Shown here piece after piece: positions 54,406-63,846 of a stretch of 64,000 nt of DNA. The position numbers and the translations under genes are program-made. The stretch is from Berkiella_A sp964633725 (GTDB lineage Bacteria; Pseudomonadota; Gammaproteobacteria; Berkiellales; Berkiellaceae): NCBI GenBank assembly GCA_964633725.1, contig CAZWHY010000005.1, forward strand, positions 1 through 64,000, given 5' to 3'. The notes under the pieces were generated by a model. That model did no database searches, was not told the origin of the DNA, and saw nothing but the letters and a program-made list of their open reading frames with translations. The stretch's first letter is position 1. Every line of letters begins with the position of its first letter.

Positions 54406-56478
54406 TTAGCCAACCCCTGTTTGAGGCGTTAATTCTTCAATCTGTTCTTTATATAAATAGCAGCTCACATGCTGAATTTTATCTATTTGATAAGATGGAG
54501 GATAGGTTAATTCACATTCTGGCATTTTAAAGGGACAACGTGGGGCGAAATGACAGCCCTTAGGAGGGTTACTAATAGAAGGCACTTCGCCTTTAGGTGG
54601 ATGAAATGGCTGGTGAATATTACTCACCTGCGGAACAGACTCTAATAAAGCTTGAGTATAAGGATGTTTGGGAGAGTTTAATATTTGTGCTTTTGTGCCA
54701 AACTCTACAATCCGACCTAAATACATCACGGCGATTTTATCTGCAATATAACGCACCACATTAATATTATGTGTGATAAATAAATAGCTAATATATAATT
54801 CTTTTTGCAACTTGCCCAATAAATTTAATATCTGCGCTTGTACCGAAACATCTAAAGCACTAGTGGGCTCATCACAAATAATTAACCTAGGCCCTAAGCT
54901 CAAAGCCCTGGCAATCGCCAAACGCTGCCTTTGTCCCCCTGAAAATTCAAATGGATAACGCCACTTTACATCTTGCGACAAACCAACCTGCTCTAACAAT
55001 ATATTAATTCTATCTTCTCGCTCAAATTTATCTGAGCCTATTTTTAATGCTTTCATGCCTTCTAGCAATATTTCATGAATGCGCATTTTGGGATTCATCG
55101 ACGTATAGGGATCTTGGAATATCATTTGAAATTCATGGCGACGGCGCCTTAATTTTCCACCTTTCAGCCTTAATAAATCAACACCGGCTAATTCTAATCC
55201 CCCTTGACTAGGAATTAAGCGTAACATTGCTTTACCAGCAGATGTTTTACCACAGCCTGACTCCCCAACTAAAGCAACGGTTTCGCCTTCTTGTATTTCT
55301 AGGTTGATACCATCAACCGCCCGTACATAACCAACGGTTCTTTTCAAAATACCTTTTTTGATAGGATAATAGACTTTAAAATCAGAAACTTTGAAAATAG
55401 GTTGCTCATGAGATACGTCTGTATAGGTTTCTACTATATTATGCAGCGTTATATTTGTCTCTATCGGTTTTAATCGCAGTTTTTTAGGGTAAGATTTTAA
55501 TAGTTTCTCATCATACCAATGACAACGCACCCATCTCTGTTCTGTTGTTTTGAGCCACTTTGGTTGCGATTGTTCACAAGCTTTAAATTGATTGACACAA
55601 CGAGATTTGAATCGACATAGTGTAAAGCTTTGCGTAATCGTCGGTACAATCCCTGGAATTACAGCCAAAGGTTTGTTCGCATCCGCACTCTCGGGCAGGG
55701 CTTGTAATAACTTTTGGCTATACGGGTGTAGCGTCTTAGCAAAAAAATCTTTTGCTTTGGATTTTTCGATAATATGACCGGCATACATAACACCGACCGT
55801 ATCTGCCATTTGCGCGACAACGCCTAAATCATGCGTAATCAATAATATCGCCATGTGATGGGTTTGATTCAAAGATTGCAATAAATGCAATACTTGTGCT
55901 TGCGTGGTAACATCTAATGCCGTTGTAGGCTCATCTGCAATCAATAAATCTGGTTTTTTGGCCAAAGCTATCGCAATCACCACTCGTTGTTTCATTCCAC
56001 CGGATAATTGATGTGGATAGCTTGATAACATTCGCTTGGCATCCGGAATACGTACTTGCTCTAATAATTCTATTGCGTGCTTTTCTAATTGATTTTTTTT
56101 AAGCTGGCGCTCTTCTTGTAAAATCACTTCAAATAATTGTTCACCAATAGATAATACAGGATTTAATGAGGCCATTGGATCTTGAAAAATCACACCGATT
56201 TTTTTAGAACGTATCGCTCGCATCTGAAACTCAGACAATTGATGAATAGGGGCATCATCCAACCAAATTTCACTACCCTGCATTATCTCACCACCCGAAG
56301 GCAGTAAACGACTGATAGCCGAGGCTGTCATGGATTTCCCACAACCGGATTCACCAACTAAAGCAAATATTTCTCCCGGGTGAATTTCAAAATGAATCCC
56401 CTCTACCGCATGGATCCATTTGTCCTTTGAGGGTAATTGAACTGATAAATTTTTAACTTTTAATAGTGGTGCTTGCAT
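54406..56478 (-). CDS. yejF: Oligopeptide ABC transporter, fused double ATPase (YejF-like)
   Basis: This 690-residue protein carries two complete ABC domains, like fused OppD-OppF or YejF. The first has GESGCGKS (Walker A, about residue 42), LSGGMKQR (signature) and LLIADEPTTALD (Walker B). The second repeats GESGCGKT, FSGGQRQRLAIAR and IICDEPTSALD. Both halves end with the Opp-type C-terminal zinc-cysteine motif (CRFKSRC, and FAPRCPFKMPEC). It is the last gene of a four-gene cluster (binding protein, two permeases, ATPase) with stop/start contact to the second permease. Peptide uptake is the likely role. A run of nine G lies just beyond the stop. Confidence 0.93.
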   Translation of the reverse strand: MQAPLLKVKNLSVQLPSKDKWIHAVEGIHFEIHPGEIFALVGESGCGKSMTASAISRLLPSGGEIMQGSEIWLDDAPIHQLSEFQMRAIRSKKIGVIFQDPMASLNPVLSIGEQLFEVILQEERQLKKNQLEKHAIELLEQVRIPDAKRMLSSYPHQLSGGMKQRVVIAIALAKKPDLLIADEPTTALDVTTQAQVLHLLQSLNQTHHMAILLITHDLGVVAQMADTVGVMYAGHIIEKSKAKDFFAKTLHPYSQKLLQALPESADANKPLAVIPGIVPTITQSFTLCRFKSRCVNQFKACEQSQPKWLKTTEQRWVRCHWYDEKLLKSYPKKLRLKPIETNITLHNIVETYTDVSHEQPIFKVSDFKVYYPIKKGILKRTVGYVRAVDGINLEIQEGETVALVGESGCGKTSAGKAMLRLIPSQGGLELAGVDLLRLKGGKLRRRRHEFQMIFQDPYTSMNPKMRIHEILLEGMKALKIGSDKFEREDRINILLEQVGLSQDVKWRYPFEFSGGQRQRLAIARALSLGPRLIICDEPTSALDVSVQAQILNLLGKLQKELYISYLFITHNINVVRYIADKIAVMYLGRIVEFGTKAQILNSPKHPYTQALLESVPQVSNIHQPFHPPKGEVPSISNPPKGCHFAPRCPFKMPECELTYPPSYQIDKIQHVSCYLYKEQIEELTPQTGVG

Positions 56479-57875
56479 TACGAACCTCCCGTATGCGTTC
56501 GCGGATCAAATACATCTCGCAGCGCATCCGCAAATATATTGGCCGCCAAAACCAATACAAACATAAAAACAAAAGCAGAAAACAAGCTCCACCACACAAC
56601 CGGCGTACGCGCCATTTCTAATCTGGCACCATTGATCATCGTACCCCAACTATAAGTCGTCGGATCGACCCCCACACCAACATAAGATAAGACCGCTTCC
56701 GCCAACACCAAACCACTAAAATCCAATACCACCGCAATTAAAATAATATGCATGACATTCGGCAGAATATGTTTAAAAATAACACCAAAATGCTTAGTCC
56801 CTAAAGAACGAGCTGCTTGTACGTATTCTATGTCTCTTAGCTTTAAAGCCTCACCACGCAGCAAGCGGCACAAGCCAGTCCAACTGGTCACACCCAATAT
56901 AGCGCACAAAGCCAATAACCTAGCATCCGCACGCTCTGCCATGGTCTGGAACCACTCTTCATGCTGCGTCATCATCACTTGTAAAGTCAAAACAGCTGCC
57001 GCGATTAATAATACACCTGGTATAGAACTAAGCGTTGTATAAGTATACTGAATCACATCATCCACCCAGCCTCTAAAATACCCAGCCATGATGCCCAAAA
57101 TGGTCGCAAACGGCAACATAATGAGAGTGGTGAGTGTTCCAATCATTAAGCCTGTACGTATGCTTTTCAAATTTTGATAAAGTACATCTTCCCCTACTTT
57201 GCTGGTGCCTAAAATATGGTATAAAGGCATAACTTTATTAATAAAAATCATTAGGAAACTGGTTAAAAACAATAGGCTCAAGAAAGTACGATACGGAAAT
57301 TTTCGCTTGCCTCGAAAAACCTGAGACATAAAGTCTTCTATCGAAACTTTAAATTTTATAGAAATAATGACAGATAATATTACAAAAAATACGGCCGATA
57401 ATATTAAGGCTTGTAGACTATAGTGCAACAACCTCGTCCATAAATCTTGCACAAGGGTGACAGAATCAGACAAGTGCCTCCCAGAAAATTTAAGCGCCGC
57501 ATAGTCATTAATGATTTCACCAGATTCTGTGATGATATTTTCTTTACTAAAACTTTTTGTTGCAAATGGCGCAGAATAGGTTTCTTCTTGTTGGACTAAA
57601 GCAGAGTACATCATTTTGTCTAATAGGCTAATTGTACTTTGCTGGTATTTTGACTGTAACGCCTTATCATTGACCTCAAAGTGAATAGAATCCAGCGTTC
57701 CAACGAGCAAATATAGAATCAACACATATAAAGCCGCTAGATTAATCGGGCGGGATAATACCCCTGCCATCTGAATGCGCAAAGGCATATAAGTCATGAC
57801 ACGCCAAACAAACAACAACAACATGCTCAAAAGCACATACAATAATCCATCTGTCCATAATATGAACCAACTCAT
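56478..57875 (-). CDS. yejE: Oligopeptide ABC transporter permease (YejE-like)
   Basis: This is a 465-residue inner-membrane permease. It has two to three extra N-terminal membrane segments (about residues 10-60 and 155-172), then the core of about six, with a long loop between. The EAA-type loop for ATPase contact is YVQAARSLGTKHFGVIFKHI (about residue 356). The C-terminus has DPTTYSWGTMI, common in OppC/YejE. The large N-terminal extension is typical of the YejE/OppC group of the microcin C and peptide importers. Its start overlaps or touches the neighbouring stop codons, so it is co-transcribed with yejB-like and yejF-like genes. Confidence 0.9.
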   Translation of the reverse strand: MSWFILWTDGLLYVLLSMLLLFVWRVMTYMPLRIQMAGVLSRPINLAALYVLILYLLVGTLDSIHFEVNDKALQSKYQQSTISLLDKMMYSALVQQEETYSAPFATKSFSKENIITESGEIINDYAALKFSGRHLSDSVTLVQDLWTRLLHYSLQALILSAVFFVILSVIISIKFKVSIEDFMSQVFRGKRKFPYRTFLSLLFLTSFLMIFINKVMPLYHILGTSKVGEDVLYQNLKSIRTGLMIGTLTTLIMLPFATILGIMAGYFRGWVDDVIQYTYTTLSSIPGVLLIAAAVLTLQVMMTQHEEWFQTMAERADARLLALCAILGVTSWTGLCRLLRGEALKLRDIEYVQAARSLGTKHFGVIFKHILPNVMHIILIAVVLDFSGLVLAEAVLSYVGVGVDPTTYSWGTMINGARLEMARTPVVWWSLFSAFVFMFVLVLAANIFADALRDVFDPRTHTGGS

Positions 57876-57884
57876 AAGCCACTC

Positions 57885-58862
57885 TTAATCAAATCTAACC
57901 CTAGGATCGACCAACGTATACGATATGTCTGTCAAAATTAACCCAATCACATACAATACCGCTCCCAAAAATACCATAGAACGTACAATCGCAAAATCTT
58001 GCTGCTGAATGGCATCAATGGTATAACTCCCTAAACCTGGAATAGCAAAAAATGATTCTGTCAGCAAGCTACCCATAAATAATAAAGGCAATAATACAAC
58101 TACGCCGGTTAATATAGGAATCAATGCGTTCCTGAATACATGCTTAAATAAAACATTCAACTCAGACAAGCCTTTACTACGAGCCATTTTGACATAGTCT
58201 TTGTTCACTTCTTCTATGAATAAGGTTCTATACCAACGTGTACCCGATCCCACACCACCAATCACACCAATAAACACAGGCAACACCAAAAATTTGACTA
58301 AGTTCCAATCGGGTGTATAACCCGAAATGGGCACAAGCTTTAATAGCTTTGATAATAAGTATTGCCCACCGACTATATAAAATAGTAATGATATAGACAT
58401 CATCATCACACAGATCATGACACCAACCGTATCTAAGTAGCTACCTCTGAAAAAAACAATCAACATCGCAAAGGTAATATTAATGATTAAACCTAATATT
58501 AGTGATGGGATCGCAATGGCCAAGCTAGGCCACATTCTTTGCATAATATCAGAACTAATATCCCGCCCCGAATCAGATCGGCCAAAATCAAAGGAGAATA
58601 ATTTAAGTGATTTTTTAAAAAACACGGTATCGGTGAATTTATCTGCCCCTTTGTTTTCTGCATTAAAAAATAAGGCACCATCATAGCCATGCTGCTGTTT
58701 CCAAGTTTCTATTTCTTCTTGACTAATGTGTTTCTGCCCCAAATGCTGCCTGGCAATATCATCCGGCGTATTTACTACAAAAAATAATAAAAAGATTAGA
58801 ATATTAATACCCAACAAAATAGGCAGTGCATATAAAATTCTTCTAATAATATAAGCAAACAT
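57885..58862 (-). CDS. yejB: Oligopeptide ABC transporter permease (YejB-like)
   Basis: This 325-residue permease of the OppB/YejB type has an N-terminal membrane segment MFAYIIRRILYALPILLGIN, then a periplasmic loop (about residues 35-110) and five further segments. The cytoplasmic EAA loop is DYVKMARSKGLSELNVLFKH (about residue 225). The C-terminus has LVDPRVRFD, the family ending. It follows the binding-protein gene after 5 bases and precedes the second permease after 9. Confidence 0.92.
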   Translation of the reverse strand: MFAYIIRRILYALPILLGINILIFLLFFVVNTPDDIARQHLGQKHISQEEIETWKQQHGYDGALFFNAENKGADKFTDTVFFKKSLKLFSFDFGRSDSGRDISSDIMQRMWPSLAIAIPSLILGLIINITFAMLIVFFRGSYLDTVGVMICVMMMSISLLFYIVGGQYLLSKLLKLVPISGYTPDWNLVKFLVLPVFIGVIGGVGSGTRWYRTLFIEEVNKDYVKMARSKGLSELNVLFKHVFRNALIPILTGVVVLLPLLFMGSLLTESFFAIPGLGSYTIDAIQQQDFAIVRSMVFLGAVLYVIGLILTDISYTLVDPRVRFD

Positions 58863-58867
58863 AACGC

Positions 58868-61030
58868 TTATTCTTCCTGTTCTTGATTATCATTACATTT
58901 CAATTTTAATGGCTTATGTGTCTTTTGCCAGTATCTAATGCCTGCGGGCACCAATGCTAACATGAACAAACCCAATCCTAACCAGATAGGCCAAAAAATC
59001 GCATGGTTCCAAGCGGTTCGCTGACTGGCTCGTTGCTTCGTATCAATGGAAATATATTTTAAGGTGTTACGCGACATCGCATTCGCCTTAAAAGGCCCCA
59101 TCCATTCGTGGCTCAAACTATATAATTTAGGATGGTAACCCCAAATCCAGGGGGCATCTTCTTGCAATATCTGAATCATTTCATCTAGCAATTGTAAGCG
59201 CTCTGTATTATTCGGCATGCTTTTTACTTTATCAAACAGAGTATTAAATTTAGGGTTATCATAGTTTGCTGCATTCTCTCCCCCAGTTTTTGTTTTGCCA
59301 TTTGGGCCATACAACAAAAACAAGAAATTTTCTGGATCAGGGTAATCCGCATTCCAGCCCCAAGAAAATATTTGCGCATCCCCATTGCGCATTTTATCTT
59401 GAAAACGATTGTATTGCGTTGCCCGAACGACTAGTTCGATACCTAGTTTTTTAAATTGTTTTCTGATCCAAGCATATAATGCATGCGTATCTGGCCCACC
59501 GCCTACAACCGCATCAAGATGCAAAACCAAAGGCTTAGTTGTTTTAGGATCGATCCCATCTGCAAACCCTGCTTCCGCTAATAATTTTTTCGCCGTATCA
59601 ATGTTCTTTCGAGTAGATTGTGTTTCATAGATCGTATGATTGTATTTGTTATTTTGAAAACCAAATATGCCAGGTGGCAAAGGACTTTGCGCGACAAAGC
59701 CTCGACCATTTTGGAAAATATTAATATACTCTTCCACATCAAAAACGATGGATATCGCTTGTCTTAACTTTTTATTATTGACAGACAAGCCCCCTACCAC
59801 ATCATCGAGCATATTAAACCCCCAATAATAAGTGCTAGGGACAACGGAAGTACTCAGCTTAATACCTTTGCCTTTTAACGCATGGCTTAAGTCAAAGCTC
59901 CCCATTGTGTTGGCTTGTAATGCTTGATCAAAGCTATCTGAACTAATACCAGATTGATCATAATAGCCTTGTAAGAATTTATTCCAATAAGGGATACTTT
60001 CTTTTTCCAAAATAAATCGAATCTCATCCAAAAAGGGAAGCTGTTTACCCGCCAAATCAGATAGCCCCATAGCTTTATCTTCTGGCATACTATCAATAGG
60101 GTATTGCTCTCCGTGATAATTTGGATTGCGTTGTAATAATATTTGTAAGTTTGGATTATTATCGGCCAAGATATAAGGCCCTGTGCCGACTGGGTACCAA
60201 TCCAACGTTAAATTTTGTTCTATCAAGACATCTTGCGCATAAAATTGCGTGACTTCCCATGGCATGGGCGCAAAAAATGGCATAGCCAACCAATACAATA
60301 ATTGTGGGTAGTGACCTTTGATTTTGATTTCATAAGTCGTGTCATCTATTGCTTTGACCCCTGATAAGTCAAATTGTCGCAAATCGACCCATCCAGATTT
60401 ATGGTCTAATTCTTTTCTAAGCTTATCAAAACCAATAATATATTCACTCATAAAGCCAAAAATAGGCGAGTTTAATTTTGGATCGGCAAGACGTTTGATT
60501 TGGTAAACAAAATCTTCTGCGGTTAAGACTCGACTATCTTGTATTTCAAAATCTAACGGGGTTCCATATTCTTCTGCTTGTTCCTCACTCAAATGATGAT
60601 AGAGAAACTCGCCTGTTTTTTTGTTTTTAGCAAATGCAGGATGTGGCTGAAATCGAATATTGGGTTTAATCTGGATAGTATAAGTGCTATATGCAATTGC
60701 TTGCTTATCTACATCTGCAATTTCTGCGCCTTGTTGATTAAAATAACGCACCACAGGCATTTGGGTTGCCACCAAAGGCTCTAATGTATAAGGTCGCTTG
60801 AGGTAATGGTATTGTAATGGTGGCTCATATACTTGATTGGTAATAATCCACTCATTGGAAGAATATGAACGCGCAGGATCCAGATGTTTTGGCCGCTCGC
60901 TAAAAGAGGTGTATAAAGTATCACTCTCACCATTCGCATTAGGATAAGGGTTATTCAGCGACTCATCGCCACACCCTACAGCAAAAATACAGATCCCAAT
61001 GCTTATCAACCCTTTAAATTTAGCCAACAT
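58868..61030 (-). CDS. Peptide ABC transporter substrate-binding lipoprotein with C-terminal membrane segment
   Basis: This is the SBP family 5 binding protein of the peptide transporter. An ATG at 61030 preceded by GGAAG gives 720 residues; the frame begins eight codons earlier. The N-terminus is a lipoprotein signal (GLISIGICIFAVGCGDES) with the lipobox Cys at residue 20. The binding-protein core runs through motifs such as PVGTGPYIL and SWGWNADYPDPENFLFLL. Unusually, the C-terminus adds a hydrophobic helix (WPIWLGLGLFMLALVPAGIR) and a basic tail (KTHKPLKLK), so the protein would be held at both ends. It heads the four-gene transporter cluster. Confidence 0.9.
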   Translation of the reverse strand: MLAKFKGLISIGICIFAVGCGDESLNNPYPNANGESDTLYTSFSERPKHLDPARSYSSNEWIITNQVYEPPLQYHYLKRPYTLEPLVATQMPVVRYFNQQGAEIADVDKQAIAYSTYTIQIKPNIRFQPHPAFAKNKKTGEFLYHHLSEEQAEEYGTPLDFEIQDSRVLTAEDFVYQIKRLADPKLNSPIFGFMSEYIIGFDKLRKELDHKSGWVDLRQFDLSGVKAIDDTTYEIKIKGHYPQLLYWLAMPFFAPMPWEVTQFYAQDVLIEQNLTLDWYPVGTGPYILADNNPNLQILLQRNPNYHGEQYPIDSMPEDKAMGLSDLAGKQLPFLDEIRFILEKESIPYWNKFLQGYYDQSGISSDSFDQALQANTMGSFDLSHALKGKGIKLSTSVVPSTYYWGFNMLDDVVGGLSVNNKKLRQAISIVFDVEEYINIFQNGRGFVAQSPLPPGIFGFQNNKYNHTIYETQSTRKNIDTAKKLLAEAGFADGIDPKTTKPLVLHLDAVVGGGPDTHALYAWIRKQFKKLGIELVVRATQYNRFQDKMRNGDAQIFSWGWNADYPDPENFLFLLYGPNGKTKTGGENAANYDNPKFNTLFDKVKSMPNNTERLQLLDEMIQILQEDAPWIWGYHPKLYSLSHEWMGPFKANAMSRNTLKYISIDTKQRASQRTAWNHAIFWPIWLGLGLFMLALVPAGIRYWQKTHKPLKLKCNDNQEQEE

Positions 61031-61181
61031 ACTTCTTCCATGTAATTTGGGCAATTCTTTCTAGCAACAATTAGTATATAATAAGCAACTTATTTTGTGT
61101 CCACAATGGCTAAATCATTAGTTAATTAACTATATTTTCTATGGGTTTTCTATAGTGGCGATCCATGATTGGAGGTAAACC

Positions 61182-61964
61182 ATGGGATTTTTATCCGGTA
61201 AAAAAGTATTAATTGCGGGTCTCATTAGCAACAAGTCCATTGCAGCGGGCATTGCAGAAGCCATGCATCGAGAAGGCGCTGAATTGGCCTTTACTTACCA
61301 AACAGAAAAATTTAAAGACCGTGTGGAAAAACTAGCAGCGCAATGGGGCTCTAATATAGCCATACCATGTGATGTCTCAAGCGACGAAGAAATTGCCCAT
61401 GCTTTTGAAGTTCTGGCTTCAAAATGGGACAAAGTCGATGTTGTGATTCATTCTGTTGCATTTGCACCCTCCGATCAATTATCTGGTGCCTATCACGAAG
61501 TGGTCACAAGAGAAGGTTTCCATATAGCGCACGATGTCAGCTCATATAGCTTTGCTGCACTTGCTAAGGCAGCCCAACCTATGATGAGCCCTAATGGCTC
61601 TTTCTTATCTCTAAGCTATTTAGGTGCGGTACGTAGCATGCCCAACTATAACGTGATGGGTTTGGCCAAAGCCAGTTTAGAAGCCAACATCCGTTATTTG
61701 GCGAGCAGCTTAGGTCCATTGGGCATTAGAGTCAATGGCATATCAGCAGGCCCTATTAAAACGCTTGCGGCTTCCGGCATTAAGAGCTTCAAAAAAATGT
61801 TGTCTTATAATGAGTCTGTGACCCCATTACGCAAAAACATCACCGCACTAGAAGTCGGCAACGTCGCTGCATTTTTATGCTCTGATTTAGCCTCTGGTAT
61901 TACAGGTGAAATTGTCAATGTGGATGCTGGGTTTAGCACGATTGCCATGCCTGATTTGCAGTAA
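61182..61964 (+). CDS. fabI: Enoyl-[acyl-carrier-protein] reductase FabI
   Basis: FabI performs the last reduction of fatty-acid elongation with NADH. The 260-residue product starts MGFLSGKKVLIAGLISNKSI, has DVVIHSVAFAPSDQLSG (about residue 85), the catalytic Tyr/Lys block YNVMGLAKASLEANIRYLA (about residue 156) and VNGISAGPIKTLAASGI (about residue 187). GGAGG six bases before the ATG gives a strong start. It is divergent from the peptide transporter and ends before a strong hairpin shared with the convergent EF-hand gene. Confidence 0.97.
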   Translation: MGFLSGKKVLIAGLISNKSIAAGIAEAMHREGAELAFTYQTEKFKDRVEKLAAQWGSNIAIPCDVSSDEEIAHAFEVLASKWDKVDVVIHSVAFAPSDQLSGAYHEVVTREGFHIAHDVSSYSFAALAKAAQPMMSPNGSFLSLSYLGAVRSMPNYNVMGLAKASLEANIRYLASSLGPLGIRVNGISAGPIKTLAASGIKSFKKMLSYNESVTPLRKNITALEVGNVAAFLCSDLASGITGEIVNVDAGFSTIAMPDLQ

Positions 61965-61973
61965 TAAGCCTTC

Positions 61974-62004
61974 ATATTCTCTCCCAAACACTGGGAGAGA
62001 ATAT
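61974..62004. terminator. Perfect 13-bp hairpin after fabI
   Basis: ATATTCTCTCCCA-AACAC-TGGGAGAGAATAT is a perfect 13-bp stem with a 5-base loop, followed by TTT. It lies between convergent fabI and the small EF-hand gene and fits a bidirectional terminator. Confidence 0.9.
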
Positions 62005-62016
62005 TTTAATAATGCA

Positions 62017-62247
62017 TTACTTTGGTCTTTTCTTCTTTTTCTTATCTTTTTTGTCAGAGTCATCCCCCAAAATACCCCAACCTTCTACCAGCCCGACTAC
62101 AGTCTCAACACCATCTTTAATCGCACCAATAGCCGCATCTTTTTCTGCCTGGCTCACAACGCCATCATCATTGGTATCGACTATATCTGTCGCGAATTTG
62201 ACACCTTTGTCTTTTGTATCTTTTAAGCAAGTGAAAACATTCCCCAC
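62017..62247 (-). CDS. Small EF-hand protein with a possible N-myristoylation motif
   Basis: The start is a GTG at 62247 with AAGGAGG five bases upstream, an excellent ribosome site. The 76-residue product begins M-G-N-V-F-T-C. It has one canonical EF-hand loop at residues 24-35 (DTNDDGVVSQAE), with all ligand positions filled, and a strongly basic tail (KKDKKKKKRPK). After Met removal, Gly2 with Thr6 fits the eukaryotic N-myristoylation consensus and Cys7 could be palmitoylated, while the basic tail would favour acidic membranes. Such a layout is like host-modified effectors, but bacteria themselves lack the transferase. No family is recognised. It is convergent with fabI. Confidence 0.8.
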   Translation of the reverse strand: MGNVFTCLKDTKDKGVKFATDIVDTNDDGVVSQAEKDAAIGAIKDGVETVVGLVEGWGILGDDSDKKDKKKKKRPK

Positions 62248-62316
62248 AATAGCCTCCTTGTGAAATTTATTATTTCATCTTGATTTATTTTTAACAACCC
62301 ATGCAGCTATAGCGCT

Positions 62317-62372
62317 TAATTATCTTATCAAAATACTATACTGCTAATTATCTTATCAAAATACTATACTGC
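62317..62372. repeat. Perfect 28-bp tandem duplication
   Basis: Positions 62317-62344 and 62345-62372 are identical over 28 bases (TAATTATCTTATCAAAATAC onward, ending CTATACTGC). It lies in the spacer upstream of both the EF-hand gene and the next rightward gene, so it may duplicate part of a promoter or binding site. Confidence 0.85.
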
Positions 62373-62542
62373 CTAAAAAAAATAGCATATTTGTTTTCTA
62401 TAAAATACTATATAAAAAACACCCTGTCGTTCTTCCTAAAATCAAAACCGCTTATGTCTAATTGCCAATAATTATTTTTACATGATATAAATAAAACTCG
62501 TACTTTGCTTGAATCATTGATTTATTTGACATGGAGGTCAAC

Positions 62543-63199
62543 ATGCAAGGAAATAATGAACCCCTACCTATCCAGCCTAATCAAGATAATATTATGTTCT
62601 CTGATATAGATGATATAGAAGATGAGCCGACTCAAAAAAAACCATCAAAACTCTGGCGAAACCTAAGCTTAACCATTCTACCAGCGGCTGCTATTTTATT
62701 ATTTATGTCTAGACCCATTATTGGCTACCTTAGCCGAGAAGCTTGTTATTATGTGCAAGGCCAAGCCCCTGTGCCTGAATATAACCCGTTAAAATGGGCA
62801 CAGTTTGCTTGGCATGGCAGCACAACTTTTTACAAATGTGAATGGATGGGACATATAGGATTTGATTGGCCTAATATCGTCGATTGGCTGAGCCAAAGAG
62901 GCTCGTCTGTGGTAACTTCATTAGGCGGATATGCCACATGGAAGAGCTTGAGTACTTGCCTTAAGAAAAAAACCATGAGCAAAGAAGAGAAAGATAGGTT
63001 AAGAGAGCTCGCTCAATGCATCCAGGTAAAAGAAACACGAGGCGAGACAACCCCCAACGAAGTGTATTTTACCGAGGCTTTACGCTTTTCAAAAAGTCCT
63101 AATCATGCTCAAAGGGATGAAAGATTTGATTTTCATGTTGGAGAGGATTCAAGCTTTTCTCGCGAAGGGATACAGCTTATGTCCAGAGCGTTTAAATAA
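62543..63199 (+). CDS. Orphan single-pass membrane protein, end supplied by an IS terminus
   Basis: GGAGG five bases before the ATG at 62543 sets the start, giving 218 residues. The N-terminal 50 residues are acidic (DIDDIEDEP). One membrane segment follows (LSLTILPAAAILLFMSRPII, about residues 43-62), then a Trp/Tyr-rich region and a charged C-terminal part. I do not recognise the family. The last codons and the TAA fall in GCGTTTAAATAA, which is the end of the IS256-type remnant, so the original C-terminus was probably longer and has been cut by the insertion. Whether the truncated product works is unknown. Confidence 0.65.
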   Translation: MQGNNEPLPIQPNQDNIMFSDIDDIEDEPTQKKPSKLWRNLSLTILPAAAILLFMSRPIIGYLSREACYYVQGQAPVPEYNPLKWAQFAWHGSTTFYKCEWMGHIGFDWPNIVDWLSQRGSSVVTSLGGYATWKSLSTCLKKKTMSKEEKDRLRELAQCIQVKETRGETTPNEVYFTEALRFSKSPNHAQRDERFDFHVGEDSSFSREGIQLMSRAFK

Positions 63200-63540
63200 A
63201 TGTGTCAGTCCTGATATTTTATTGCCGTCACTAAGACAGCGAAAATCCGAGTACTTCTTTAAACCCTTCTTGATTAATGGTATAAGGATGCTTTGGTTAC
63301 AACGCGGCCTTCTTCTCGTTGTTTGAAAAACATAGCATCTAAAAAAATAATAGGATACATGTCCTCGACATGGCTTGAAATATCTCTATAGCTTGTTCCA
63401 ATGCCAAATAGACTCAATACCTTCTGATCGTAACCATTCAGCACATTTTCATTAAAAACGATTACCCTTGAATTAATCAGGGTTTATTGCAAAGCGACTC
63501 AAACTTGACCGCCAAGAAACGTCACCCTAAAAATGCGATA
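63190..63540 (-). mobile_element. Broken IS256/mutator-type insertion sequence
   Basis: Reading leftward from about 63450 the frame encodes GYDQKVLSLFGIGTSYRDIS, then HVEDMYPIIFLDAMFFKQ and REEGRVVTKAS, the central region of IS256-type transposases. After a frameshift near 63285 it continues YTINQEGFKEVLGFSLS and stops. The element's terminal repeat (about 63190-63230, core GTTTAAATAAATGTGTCAG) follows at once, so the catalytic C-terminal half is deleted. Upstream frames also hold stops. It is therefore dead. The same end sequence makes up the small element at 579-661. The 307 bases between 63541 and 63846 hold no gene that I can see. Confidence 0.82.
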
Positions 63541-63846
63541 ATTTGTGAAATATTCAGCTTAAATGGTAATTTGAAATAAAATAAGCTGAATGATTACAGC
63601 TCAACTTACTTGATCCATCTACTCATTTCCCCTTGTTCTATTGACCATAGCTTTCTTGAAATATCGTGTATAAACACTATGATCTATTGGCCTATCACAT
63701 TAAAAACTGTTACAGAACAGCCTAATTACAATAACTAGTACCTTGGTACAGTTCATACCTAGCTGTATTCCTTTAAAATTAATTTAAGTAGGGATACTTG
63801 GATTCATCAGGACGGAATCTTGTATATACATTAATATTGGAAAAAA

